This document shows, piece after piece, positions 34,855 to 48,010 of a stretch of DNA of 64,000 nt (its first letter is position 1; each line of letters begins with the position of its first letter). This DNA comes from Tillandsia leiboldiana. Its lineage: Eukaryota > Streptophyta > Magnoliopsida > Poales > Bromeliaceae. The notes below the pieces were generated by a model. That model made no database searches and was not told the DNA's origin. It worked only from the letters and a program-made list of their open reading frames with translations. The position numbers and the translations under genes are program-made. The DNA lies in the NCBI GenBank assembly GCA_029204045.2, contig JAQNDB010000174.1, positions 55,570 through 119,569 of the forward strand, given 5' to 3'.

Positions 34855-37800
34855 TGTCACGCCCCGAGGTCGAAACTGCGACCCGGGCTCGCCAACAGAT
34901 CCGCCGTCTGTGCGGAAACTGCCGCCACAGACGAAGCGTCTATCCTGCAAAAGATCTATAGCTAACAGGTATCAGAGCTGAAAAAGAACTAATAGCTATA
35001 GAAATCAACTGAACATCTGGATAAGATAAAATCCTCAATACAAAGTCTGATAAGCTATGAAAAAGGAATACAATCCTCACAAGTCTCTCAGAATGTCCAG
35101 TACAAAAGTGGAGTCATAAAATAAAAACGGGTACATCTACCTCTGACTCTCAATACTGGTAAGGAACTAATCGGCCACGTCCTCACCTCGATCTGCTGTC
35201 TCCGCGCGAACCAAGCCGGAACAGCTACCTCAACCTGTCACCGCAGCGGGTGTGAGATCTACTGCAGAAGGCAGATCTCAGTGGGTACCGTCCCAAAATC
35301 CACGGTATGCCCACTAAGTCTACAGGAGGCAAAACAGATAGATATGCAGATAGATAGATAGATAGATAGATAAGCTGAAGGAAAACTACAGCGAATATGT
35401 CTCAAAAGGAAAGTCTATCATAAACATGCTATGCATACTCTCGCTACTGCTACAATGCCTCAGTATCAATGCTCTCAGGAAAAACCATCTAAGAACATAA
35501 TATGTAACTACCCGCTCATAACACCCAATCTCAAAGACTGCCCAAAACTGGCTCAGTCCAGCCTGCGCCAGTCGTCTAGGAATGCACCTGCCCACTACCA
35601 CGCATCCACAAGAGGACGGGATTTACGTGGGGCGTCCTAAACCGACTATCTCAATCTCACACAAAGTGACCCCATGGTAGCTCGGCCAGGGGTATCAAGC
35701 GACCACTAGTAAATCAACTAGGCGCATAACCACATCGTAGCCTCGTCAGGCTCGGTATCATCATCGCACCCGGGGCGTAGCTCGAGGGGTGCGACCCCAC
35801 CGAACTCAAGTATCACATCTGTCTCACTGTCTCAAATATGCGGCACATGCAGGCTATAATCCACGATCAAACAGATCGGTATCTCCAAAGCTCGAAACAC
35901 AACTCAGTCGGAAAAAAAACCTCGACTCAAACATGAATAGCCCAAACACTCTCACAGCTATGTCGGAGAACCCTCAACGACTCAATCTGATAATGCATGA
36001 CCATGGCTGAGCCGGGAAACCCCCGCGACTCGATCTGCCAGAACCCCAAATATCCTCAAAACTAAGTGGGAGAACTACCTCCACCACTAAATCATAAACA
36101 CAACCCATGATCTAGAATAAACCCATCATCCCAACCAGGAAGAAGAAGAACCCTCATGACACTAGAACTTGACAGACGATGCTCTAAAAATACACTCGGC
36201 CCTCTGGCACGAGTACACAATCAACTCGAACAATCTGGACCATTCATAATGTTCTCAATAATTAAAAACCCTTTTAAAATAGAGTTTTACTTAAAACGGA
36301 GTACTAAAAATATATGAAGGTCCAGATGCAGCCTGAAACTCAAATGAACATGCAGTCTAGTGTCAAATAACCTCTAGATCATACTAAACATGTCTGGGGC
36401 TCAAGAATGTCATTCTACTATTTCTAAGCAACTATCAGATTTATCAATATAATAAATAAGCTAAACATGATCAATATGCTTACAGAAGAATTAAAGGGCA
36501 TTCCATAAATTTTGGAGAAATTCCAACCCACCTGGAACGCTTTCCGCAGGCAAATGCTGAAGTCGGTGAAGAGCCGGATCCTCAACCTGATGAAACCTCA
36601 AAAATCGTGCCTTGCGCGCGCACACTGCCGGGAATCCGGAAAAATCCCCGGTAGCCCAAATAAAATCCTTGAGTCAAATACAAAGTCCCGCGCAAAATCA
36701 ACAACTCTGCCATCATGCACTAAAGCTCCAGCACAGATTACTTACAATTTCACAAACAAGCTTAAATCATCCACTGACATACTACATGCTCCCTCAACAC
36801 ACATCACATACATTCCACAGCTCCATCAGCATGCTCACTTAAATACAATACAAAACTCCACCTGCTCCAATTGTACTCAAAGGAAAACACACACATACCA
36901 ACCAACCCTGTAGCTCCAACAACAAAAGAAAGAACCCATAGTAGCTTCCACAATTCCTATGTATACCCTCAGCACAAAAACACACAACCCCAACATTCTT
37001 CACAACAATGCCTACACAAGCACCCCACGGCACAAATTTAACTATTGCTCTCCATAAGCTCCAAAATCCAACATCACACCTAACACACATATACCAATCC
37101 ATCATTACAAACATTAAGTCCATTTGCACATCAAATAAAATGCTCAGTTAAGCATCATACTCACTACCATGCTCTAAGCACATCCACACACACAAACAAG
37201 TCCAAACACACAACAAATAAAACCCAACACACTCACTTCAACTCACTGCTCAAGCACACTGCCCAGGTTCCAATTACAGGGTAAAACATACTCCTTACAA
37301 CACACTATAGCTCACCCTCTACAAGCCCCTCAGCACACCCATTACACACTCACAGCACAAACCAACTCAAAAGAAATTCCAATAATTCTGCAAAACTCCG
37401 AAGCAGGAAATTAAATCAGCAGTTCGCATCAGATTGTGTTCCACGTGTCGACTCCGTCGGCCCTACCTGCTCGCGCGGCACCGAGCTCGCCGCGCGCACC
37501 GAGCGGCTGCAACAAACCAGGGAGGAAAACAATAAAAATTAGCAACAAAACCCGAAATCAAGCCGCAGCCTGCCGCGGGGTTCCCAAGGTCCCTGCGCGG
37601 CGCATGGGCCCGCCGCGCGGCGGCCCAGCCCGCTGCGCGCGCGCCTAGCGGGCGTGCAGTGCACCTACGCCGCGCGCTAGCGCGCCCGCGCGGGGCCTGC
37701 GCGGCGCCCTTGCGCAGCGCCCGCGCGGGGCCTGCGCGGCGCCCTGCGCAGTGCGCCCGCGCGGCGCCCTACGCAGCGCGCGCGCGGGGCCTGCGCAGCG

Positions 37801-38901
37801 CCCTGCGCGGCGCCCTGCTGCGCTTGCCCTCGCAGCAGAGCGCACCAGCCGCGCGCGCACCCTTGTGCGCGCGCGGCTCCCCCTGTCGCGGCCCCACAGC
37901 ACCACGAGCCCAAGGACAAGCAGCCCAGAGCACACCCCACCCACTAACCGAAAAAGAAAACAAGAAAATAACCTCAAAACCCAAGCTCCCAAAAATCTGC
38001 AACAAACCTTACCTTGCTTGGCGAACGGCGCGCGCGCGTTCCGCTCCGCTTGGCACCGCGGCTCCAAGCAGGAAGCTCCAGACCAGCAACTCTCAACCAA
38101 ATCATTCCTCAGCTTCAACTACTTCATCTCCTTTCTCTTCCTTCATCCATTTTTCCACTCCTCTGCTTCCTCCCACTTGCTCTGTTTCGGAAGGAAGGTG
38201 GTGAAGTGAGTTTGGGTGGGTGGCCTAATTAATATGGGAGGGGGGGTGGTTGAGTGCATTTAATGCACTACCCCCAAAATATCCAGCTTACACTTTCAAA
38301 TCCATATCATACTAATCCACTCCCTTAACTAATTCAAATCACTAATTCTTTTCTTTCCATCAAACCTCCAACCAAAGCCCCAAAACCACTAATTAAATAA
38401 ATTAATTAATTAATCCATTAAATGCCCCCCATCAACTCACTTTTTGCCCTCGGGGCCTCCGCACCAGTCCGGAACCTCCCGAACTCCGCTGTAATCTAAA
38501 AATACACATGCTCAAGGCTTTTTCTCCTCAAAAAGCTCAACCGTGGAGTCGGTGTGCTCAATCCAAAAACCGGCTCCAAAACTGCCAATTCCAACTCACT
38601 TTTCGCCTTCGGGCTCTCTGCGTCCGTCCGGAACCTCCCGAACTCCGCTGTAATCTGAAAATACACGTGTCCAATTTTTTCCAAAATTTCTGCACTCCAC
38701 TGTGAAGTCGAGGCTTCCCCGAAACCGGTCCTCTAACGGCGGACAATGCCCGGAAAACCCCGAATCAGCCTGGGGCTTCCGCGTTAAACCGAGTCGACCC
38801 GAACTCATCTGTAAACACATATGGGACACGCTCGAGGCAATTTCTACGCACCATGCCATCTTGCGAGGTTGGTGCGCTATCCGAAAACTCGGTATTCTAC
38901 A
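34855..38901 (-). repeat. Right LTR of gypsy copy B (complete, 4.05 kb)
   Basis: Begins TGTCACGCCCCGAGG and ends ATTCTACA. Contains a (GATA)n tract (about 35336-35371) and a GC-rich minisatellite (about 37680-37860). The region near 38210-38230 lacks the TTAATTAAGAGG segment seen in the left LTRs. Confidence 0.92.
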
Positions 38902-38906
38902 TTAAG
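38902..38906. repeat. Target-site duplication TTAAG, right copy
   Basis: Pairs with 17172-17176 and bounds the whole Cassandra-plus-gypsy composite. Confidence 0.85.
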
Positions 38907-39370
38907 TACACTGGAAGACACTTTGTATAGTTTTATACATAGTTCTTGAAAAGGCTCCGATAACAACTAAGCACATGGTAAATTATATATTTTATGCAAA
39001 TGTGCAATAAAGAATACCAATTAGATTGGTTATCAAACATTTGGTATAATAAATTCTAAAAAGAATACATAAATAGAAAAAAGAAGGAAAAGGCAATAAA
39101 CCGAGAGAACAAAGGTTAGTGAGGATAGAACGCATGTATTGTTTGGTAGTGCTAATTACACCCACCTCCAAACAAAATTTGCTTAGGGCTACCATTTATG
39201 ATGCAGCCACAGTAGTTTTCGGATTAAGATAGGACCAAATATTGATGAAACAAGAAACCCAGTAAAAATTAACATAAGATTATCCAGGGCCCGATGATAA
39301 AGAACATTAGGATTAGTTATGCTTTTCCACATAAAAAAAGGAACACATTTAGAAAAAGGTAACAGCTTAC
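38907..39370. other. Continuation of the interrupted low-copy DNA
   Basis: Starts with the rest of the tandem-repeat unit split at 17176, then AT-rich sequence without a recognisable gene. Confidence 0.5.
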
Positions 39371-39463
39371 TGGTTTGTTAATTGACTGTGCCTCAACAGA
39401 GTTAAAACCAGGACTAAGAATTTTCCTGAAGTGATCGGAGAAAGGGGCAGAACCAGAAGTCTC
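39371..39463 (-). pseudogene. Putative 31-codon phase-0 exon
   Basis: On the minus strand TTGCATTTCAG precedes an open frame ETSGSAPFSDHFRKILSPGF continuing to SINKP, then GTAAGC. Both splice signals are good and the length is a multiple of three. It lies downstream, in the same orientation, of the NOI exon at 43277-43471 and may belong to that gene. I do not recognise the sequence. Confidence 0.42.
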
Positions 39464-42400
39464 CTGAAATGCAATTAAGTGTTAAGACGAAATTTAGCTG
39501 CAAAAGCGAGCAGCGAAAAGTGGATAGTACTAAGTTACTTAAATAGGAAAGCAACTTATCAGAGCTTCAAGCATGCATGACATCATGAAGCAAATCAGAA
39601 AACACAGCTTAATGTATATTACAAACTATATCTTAAACAAACAAGAATCTATGCTTTACAGCTCTTAATTGTCCGCAACTAAATTCAACTTAAAGAAATC
39701 AACTGGTCCTTGCAGAGACTATGAAAACAATAGAATAACGTAAGTCACTACCAACACAATAAGATGGATTTGTTCTAAATGACAAAGCATACATTAAAAT
39801 CTGTAGTTTGGCTTCGTTTCCTACCGGCAGAAATTTTGCTTCAAAGTTTGAAGTACATAAAAGATCAACCCTCAAGTATCCAACTTATGTTAGACTAATA
39901 ATATTCTTTCTTCTCATTCTTTAACATGAAGATTTCTCGATGGCACTCTATCCTTTGAGATCTTCATACTGACAGTGTCTCAAGCAAAAGAACAAAGAGC
40001 ACAGGAAGTTGCTACTTCATGGTAAAATAAGAATCACAATTAGTATTAGAGTTCTCTTTCTTGATTGTTTTAATACTGGCGACAGAACTGCAGCACATTT
40101 ATTTGTTTTACACAGCATACGGACTAATTAGAAATTAATACCCATCCACTATCTGTACTATGAATAAATTTAGTCCTCCATACATAAAATAACTAATCTC
40201 TGAGCTCTTTTTTTAAGGTTGTGATCATTTTAGAACTTAGAATGCTCTGTGTGCCTCGGACTACTCAAAAATTAATACCCATCCACTATCTGTACTATGA
40301 ATAAATTTAGTCCTCCATACATAAAATAACTAATCTCTGAGCTCTTTTTTTAAGGCTGTGATCATTTTAGAACTTAGAATGCTCTGTGTTCATATCCCAA
40401 ACGTGCTGTAGGTTTATTTAACATCATCACTCCAGTTAGCTTTTCTCAAAATTTATTTTTCTATTATTTTCATCCTATTATGCCTTAATTCAGTCATTCA
40501 ATTCTTAATATTTCAATTTACACGGCCCTGCTCCTTTTACGCCCCTCTGTTTCAAAATTCATGGTATCGAAAAGAATGTGTAATAATGCGCCATAGAGGG
40601 AATGTTATGAACATAATTATCATTCTTCAGACAAAATAAAAATAAGATAAAGCAAAATAAAGATAGAAAAAGTTGGATTGAAAATTTTCTACTTATCCAA
40701 AACAGTAGAGGCCCAATCAATATTAGAAACTTTCTTGCTCAGCCTGGCTAGAACTTTACAGAAGCGCCGCTTTATTAGAGCACTTGAAAGTTGAACAAAC
40801 AGTTTCTTCATTAGTGTTTTTCCTAAATGACCACTACATTCGGAGAGTGCTTCTCAGCCTTTTACTTGAGTTTCATTTTTGGTCCCCAATCTTTCAATTG
40901 CTAGAATTTGTTACCAACCTTCCATTTATTATCAATGTTACCATTTCAGTCAAATTCGACAGCAATGTCCATATAATCATCGTCTAACTGTCACCTACTT
41001 GACTTTCGAAAAGGGTAGGTTGCAAGGCAATGCAAAGCGTAGGACCCAATCATAACAATTGAAAGTTTGGGATGAGAGTGAAGCCTCTTAAAATGGTTGG
41101 GAACTTCTGGTGCTATTTATGTAGTATGAAGCAACTCGAGGGTGAAGGAACAACAACCTCCAAATTAGCAAAAAACATTGGCAATTGTTTGCGGAATCAA
41201 TATTTGTTTGTCGACCGCCATCCAACATTACCAAACTTTTATGTGCACACCATCATCGCCCAAGCAGTTAAGTTAGAACGGAGCGCGCCATCACTACGCA
41301 AGCAGTAATTCAACATTAAAGGCCGGCCAAAATTGTTGTCATTTTCTTATGCATCATCACATCCCCAGAAAATTTTCAAGAAACCGAGCAGCACAGTAGT
41401 AGAACCGTAGGACTTTCAATAATGAGCTCACAGTACATGTTCCAAGAAGAAAAAATAGTAGTTATAACAATAGCTTTTTTCACCGTGGTAAATTTTTAGA
41501 CTAAGAGTACGAACTAAGAGTACCAAATTATTAACAAAAGACTTTATTTCCTTCGCACTAACTAAGAGTACTAAGGCCTATTAAATCTGCACATCAGGAC
41601 AATATACATTATATGAACTCACTGTATCAACAAAGGTAGTGTATAGTGATTTTCAATAAAATCTAAGATCCAATCTCAACCCTACCAAATCCACACACTA
41701 TTTTGTTCACAACAATTCCCTTTTTTTTTCACTCACCTTATCCTTTTGCAAGTGCAGGAATTATGACCAAATTCATAGCTTAGGTTCCAAATCATTTAAT
41801 TTTTAATCTTCTCTAATGCTATAGTTTTGATAGTTTAAACCAATAACTGTAACTAAACTACATTAGTATAAACTTCTAAATTTAATCTACCTATATGGCT
41901 TGTCATTTGTATTCCACATATCTGATTGTTACTGTAAGCAGTAATGATTTGCTGCTGTTAATTTCTTTACAATACATTGCTTGTAAATTGATCAAATGGT
42001 TATCAGCATAACACCACAGTGACATTTACTCAGATTTGTGCTTTATCTTTATTACCATCAACGCTCCAACACTATAACCTACCTTACAACATAATTTTCT
42101 TCAGAGTTACCTATGGAGTAATGAATACAACTTCGACACCGCAAGCTCCACTATTTTGTTTGTCATGTTTCTTTTAAGTGTACATGCAAGTTCAATCATT
42201 TTGTTCGAGCCTTCAAATATCATAAAACAGGTGTACTATTATGAAATGTTGGAGTAATTTTGTATGAACAACTAATGAGTTTCAGCCAAATATAATTTAT
42301 GTTAGGGGATTTGAATCCACTGAAGTCTACATTTAATTTCAATTGAGACAAATTTAACCAGTTAGTGAGTTTTGTCTCATAACATGTATGGGTGGTTGAG

Positions 42401-43276
42401 ATACTATAAGTACCTTTTGAATGAAAATGAGTCAAAATATGGTTCAATTTGCGCCTGGGATCATACCTAAATCAATTGGATCTAGTTACTTAGGCCATCA
42501 GGTGGCCTTTGCGTCAACTATGCTGGCTTAGATGTAAATCTTTGAAAAGCTATGCTTGATCACATGCTTATTAGGACCTTCTGTGGTGATTAGTGGAACA
42601 TTAGGCTTTTGAGTGATTTTCTTTTGAATGCAATCCTTTTAAAACTAATAGACACAATGTAAGGGGGCCTTTGAAGGGAAAAAAGAAAATAAAGGAAAGA
42701 GTCCGGTTTAAAATTTTGAATTGGATGATAGTGGGGGTGGCCTAAATTATTGTATATGACAGAATTATATATGAAATAAGAGAATCCTGCCAGTTGACGG
42801 AACATCCGTGTGGTTCATATTTCAGACGAATAAAGAAAAGAGGTCACAAGCACTCATTTCTCCTTTTTCACTCCTTTTTTCCTCCAAATATCTCTAATCT
42901 CTCCAATTCCCTTTTCAATGTCACCCTAACTGCCTCGCCTCTGCTGTGAAACTAAATTTACAACAATTCAATTCAGAAATTTAGTTTTATATTAACAACA
43001 AATTGGTTTTGATTATTTTTTCTGCCTCTAATATCTGGACTGACAAGACAAACAAGTTGCTGCCTAATAAAAATTTGCTATGCAGAATTTTGTAGATTAA
43101 TGAGATTTTCCTTCTTTAAGATTGTGCAGGATTGGACAATATGTAGTACAACTATTTCTTCTGTAGATTCACATAAAGTTGTCATATGATGAATCAACTC
43201 AGGAAGAATGCAAGCCAAAACAAAGTTATGGGTCTAAAAGCATGCTAAACATCTTTATATTAATAAAAAAACATAC
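39464..43276. other. AT-rich low-copy DNA, possible large intron
   Basis: No exon I can support. A tandem duplication of about 121 bp with 137-bp spacing is present (about 40132-40252 and 40269-40390, beginning ATTAATACCCATCCACTATC). Short plus-strand open frames at 40784-40987 and 41072-41308 have no recognisable motif. Confidence 0.5.
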
Positions 43277-43471
43277 TGATTTGGATCTGGAAGAATAAGC
43301 TCCCTCTTTGTTCATCTTGTGCCCTTTTCCAGGAGAGTCTGAACCTTGGACGTTGCCACCGGTATTTTTGTTATCCCTGGCTATGTTGAATATGACAGTG
43401 AATCCCTCCGCAGAAGCAGGGTCATTGGCATCCCATTCTCCAAAGTTGGGTAAAGGTCGTCCTATATCTTG
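43277..43471 (-). pseudogene. NOI/RIN4-type domain exon (65 codons)
   Basis: On the minus strand, TTTCTAG precedes QDIGRPLPNFGEWDANDPAS and AEGFTVIFNIARDNKNTGG, ending SRSKS before a GTATGT donor. The P-x-FG-x-W block and the GFTVIFN-ARD stretch are the conserved core of NOI (nitrate-induced) / RIN4-like proteins. These are small plant membrane-anchored immunity regulators, and in RIN4 this site is cleaved by the bacterial protease AvrRpt2. The exon is intact and phase 0 at both ends. The first exon and the usual Cys-rich C-terminal exon were not found, so gene or gene fragment is undecided. Upstream and downstream are AT-rich, as in plant introns. Confidence 0.72.
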
Positions 43472-46140
43472 CTAGAAATTCACAACAAACCTAAGTTATA
43501 GGGTGTAGCATTTATGGCTTTTGAAATATTTCGACTAATATGTTGGCCACAAAAATTTCAAAGCTGCTTGGGAAAACGACGTTACTGGAAAGTAACAACT
43601 TAAGCACACCAATCTTAGCAAAACCTTTCCATAATCTCGTTAAAAGTTCACCGATAAACAATATTCAGCCCCTCTGTATTTTTAGATCTGTAAGGTATAG
43701 GCGAATGAACCGTCACTACAGTTTAATTCTGGTAATGATAGTGTTTAGGAACCAAATATGACGGGAAAATGCTCAAATTCCACATAATTTGCCGCAAAAT
43801 CAATCTAAAGGCCAAAAGACTACTTGAAGCATGAACTCAAATTTGTTTCAATACAGTAACCAGTAGATTGAAAAACTTTCTTGGTAGGATATCGATGTAT
43901 AAGTTACTCTTTTTTCTTCTTCTTTTTTCTGTCTGATGGGTCAAAACTTGGTTCTATCTATACTTCAAACAAATCAACCTACCACTCTAAAAGTGTAATG
44001 CGTCAAACTTTGGCTAAATCGAGAAAGCATGGATTTCGAACGGTGATTTAACTTTCAGCTAGAGTACTTTAACTAATTAGTACCTAAGGCATATTGTAAT
44101 AAAATCCAACTACCCTAATTGGCATTTTGTACTTTAGTAATCAGCTAATAGTAATCCCCTCTCATTCTCTCCTTTATCCTAATATTTTCCTTCTTCTTCT
44201 TTTCCTTCTCCTTCTCCTTTTTCTCTCTCTCCCCCTTTTGTTTTTGTTCCCTCCGCAGTGCTCTAGCAGGTAGTAGTAGCAGCATGAGTTTATAGAATCA
44301 TGGGAGAAGCCATAGAAAGGGTTGATATCAAACCAACATTCATGAGCTCACCAATTCATACTGTGAAATGATTCTGACATAATAATGCAAATAATTAAAT
44401 AGAACATGAGATTACCCAACAATTTACATAAATAGGTATCAAATAGGCAAACAGTAAAGAGATCAATTTATTACTAAAGACTGAAGTTATACTTTGGCGC
44501 GGTCTCAGAAAGTTGACAGCATAATAAAGAACAAATGATTACTGATAAAAGTCTAGGACTTGGACACATTCATTGATTGATCAGAGTGCAACAAAATTTG
44601 AAATTCTTGATGGCTCTCATAATGATGATAAGCATTATGATGGGTTCTTGTGTGAAAATAACACTAACACTTAACAAATTACGGGATTGCATATTCATGT
44701 CAACACAAAATTTCATGAGAGCACCTTTGCAGCTGCTTTAAGATGTTTTTAGCTTTCTTGTAGTTTGCCAAAGTTATTAGGGGAAATCAGAAGGTACGAA
44801 GCATAAAAAGAATGGTAACCAATAAACAAAAGCTGTATCAAAAGATGTGAAGGATGAATATGCAAATTACATCCATGATGATTATAATGCAAGGGGAAAT
44901 CAGAAGATAAGAAGCATAAAAAGAACAACTTTAGATGAAACACCTTAGAAACACAACCCAAAAAGCAAAACGAACAAATTATAAAAAAATAATAGAGAAA
45001 AAGAACACATTGGCAACATAAGAGATAAACCTTCTTCTATAAATAGAACATACTACAGAAATATTAGGAGAAAATGGGAAGAAGGAGGTTCAGATTTGCG
45101 TTTCATCAATGAGATGAAGAAAGTACCCACAGCGTCATGCAGTGAACACGAGGGGAAAAAAAACTTTAGATGTGCTTACTATATTTCATTATATGCTCTA
45201 ATTAGAGAGTAAAGTGCATGTTTAAATCAAGCAAAAGAAGAATAAGCAAAGACGCACAATCCAAAATCCTAAACAATTGGAGCAAGAGTTTGCACAACTT
45301 TTGCAACATTTAATACAAAGCAATCAACCTACGCAAGTACAGGATGTTATGTAAAAGAGAACATTTTTTGCAATGTAAGTGAGCGGAGGATGTTATGTAA
45401 AAGAGAACATTTGTTGCAATGTAAGTGCAGGATTAAACCCAATTATATTAATTAATACTCCCTCTGGATAAGAACAACTCGCACAAACCCAATTATACAA
45501 TTAATACTTTCTACTGCATAGAATAGGCAGAATCATCACAATCAATAATGGGACAAAAGTTTGACATGATAGTTGTTAATTTAATGGCAATTCTCTTGAG
45601 CATATCTCTTTTGCTTTGTTGTAGGGAATGCAACTAAATTTTGACATCAAAGTGGTCAATTTAATGCCAATTGTTTTGACCCTCTCCTAAGAACTATATA
45701 TATATGACCTTCAGTATGTAAAGTTAAAGCTGGTAAAAAATTGTCGTATATTAAAACTTGACAGTTTTAAAAAGCAAAGGACACTCATTTTGTTTTGCTG
45801 TAACTTCCCTCAAGAACTATATGAATATGACCGCCAACAATTAGAATTAAACCAAACCCAAGCATGGCTATGCCGAATCTTGATTTTGTTGATAGTGGTG
45901 TAATTAGGTCTTTAGTCTCACTCATTAAAACATTATCAAACCGAGGGAGGAAAACATTTTTTGTATCAGTACATCGTTTAAATCAGGAATGCTCACTCAA
46001 TCTATAAGGGTTTAAAAGAAGCGAGCTAAAAATATTTAAGGGAAAAGGGGGGGCCCAGATAAATTTACTCCTCAACCAAAGGAAATGGTAGTAAAATTTT
46101 TGGTGAAAGAACAACATTTCAAAGCAAACCATCTAAGATA
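43472..46140. other. AT-rich low-copy DNA
   Basis: No supported gene. A ~45-bp direct repeat around GGATGTTATGTAAAAGAGAA lies at 45342-45384 and 45387-45430. A pyrimidine-rich tract is at 44190-44240. Confidence 0.5.
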
Positions 46141-47081
46141 ATCAGTTTTTTACCCATGTACCAACACTGCCCAACCAGCGATTTACCAACTAAAGCCATT
46201 AAATATAGCTACCCTTTGATGTATAAACAGTGCCAACTCAGAAAATGTACCGCCTCACACCTTCAGGGAAAATTTTTTTTTTATGTGTCATCATCGCATC
46301 TTACAAGAACGAAGGCAAATGAAAGCAAGTTAAAATCACCTAACATAATACTAACCTAAAGTTTCAAACATTAGAGGATACCAAGGGCGACCGGAGGCGC
46401 CGAGTAGGGGGCGGGAGAAATTTCTCTTCTTTATGCATCATATCTGTGGAAGGTGGGTCATGTAAGATTATTGTTCCCAAATCATGATGTTCATCCAACA
46501 AATGTTTTACTGCCCGTGACAATGCTCAACTAAGGACTCTCTTTCTCCTCAATGAAAGGGAATAGTACATATCAAGAACAATTATATTAACCATGTACTT
46601 TTCCAGGAAACATAAACAACAGTATCAAATTGAGTGGGAAACATTTTTTTAACCAGTAGATCTTTTAAATCACGAATACTCGCTCAATCTATAAGGTTTT
46701 AAAAGACGTGAAGTAAAAATAATTAAGGGAAAAGGGGGGGCTCAGATAAATTTACTCCTCAACCACAGAAAATAGTAGAAAACCAGAGCAAACGCTGTTC
46801 TTTTTCATTTACCATCATTTTGCAATTACCAGTTGCTTGTCTAAGCTCATTGCGAAGCCTCAGCTTTTGATCACACATTCTTTTCGAAGTAAGTATCGAA
46901 TAATGCAAGCTGGTTGATGAAAGAACAGCAATTGAAAGTAAACCCTCTAAAATAATCAGTTTTTTATCCATGTACCAACACTGCCCAACCATCGCTCCAC
47001 CAACTAAAGCCACTAAATATAGCTACCCTTTGATGCATGAGCAGGGCCAACTCAGAAATGAACCGTCTTACGGCTTTAGAC

Positions 47082-47156
<75 letters not shown>

Positions 47157-48010
47157 GTGTCATCATCGCCTCCCACAAAAACGAAAACAAATGAAAGTAA
47201 ATGTAAATCGCCAAACATAATAAATCAAAGCAAGCTCGAAAATTATACCATTCACATAAATTAAATTACACATCATAAATTAATTAAACAGAGAGCACTG
47301 GGAAAAAAAACGGGAACTTAAAAGAACAGACCAAAAAAACGGAAGCAAATGAAAGCAAGTTTAAATCACCTAACATAATAAGTAAAAGTCAATCGAAGGA
47401 AATAGTAGATAGCAAGAACAATTAGATTAACCATGTACTTTTGCAGGAAGCACAAACAACATTATCAAATGGAGGGGACAAATTTTTTTGAATCAGTAGA
47501 TCTCTTCAATCACGAATACACACTCAATCTATAAGGGTTTGAAAAAGCGAAGTAAAAATAATGAAGGGAAAAGGGGGGGCTCAGATAAATTTACTCCTCA
47601 ACCACAGTAAATAGTAGAAAACCAGAGCAAACGTTGCTCTTTCTCATTTAACATCATTTTACAATTACCAGTTGCTTGTCTAAGCTCATTGCGAAGTCTC
47701 AGCGTTCAATTACACATTCTTTTCGAAGCAAGTACCGAACAATGTAAGTTGATTGATGAAAGAACAACAGTTGAAAGTAAACCATCTAAGATAATCAGGT
47801 TTTGATCCATGTACCAACACTGCCCAACCAGCGGTTTGCCAACTAAAGCCATTAAATATAGCCACCCCTCCATGCATAAACAGGGCCAACTCAGAAATCA
47901 ACTGTCCCAGGCCTTTAGGTTTTTTTGTTTTCTTTTTTTTATGTGTCATCATCGCCCCCCACAAAAATGAAAGCAAATGAAAGCAAGTTTAAATAACCCA
48001 ACATAATCAA
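46141..48010 (-). repeat. Three-copy repeated block, ~0.8-kb period
   Basis: Sequence around CAACTAAAGCCATTAAATAT, then ATGTGTCATCATCGC and AAATGAAAGCAAG recurs at about 46185, 46998 and 47838. A preceding shared part (CAATTACCAGTTGCTTGTCT) is at about 46823 and 47665. A fourth, more distant copy lies at 15725-16215. Minus-strand open pieces (46759-47013, 47710-47976) run through the blocks in different frames and share no recognisable domain. Confidence 0.7.
47083..47152. repeat. (AT)n microsatellite
   Basis: About 70 bp of uninterrupted AT dinucleotides inside the second copy of the repeated block. The other copies lack it. Confidence 0.97.

Larger units (their letters stand above)
27913..38901 (-). 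mobile_element. Long-LTR gypsy element, copy B, minus orientation
   Basis: Left LTR 27913-31962, interior 31963-34854, right LTR 34855-38901, followed by TTAAG. Same structure as copy A and the same left/right diagnostic bases, so copy B is probably the same locus represented twice. Its right LTR is complete and ends ATTCTACA. Confidence 0.92.

Noticed and set aside
17761..38901. True tandem LTR-interior-LTR array made by unequal recombination
   Set aside because: Not excluded, but the side-specific bases, the second Cassandra and the N gap fit an assembly duplicate better.
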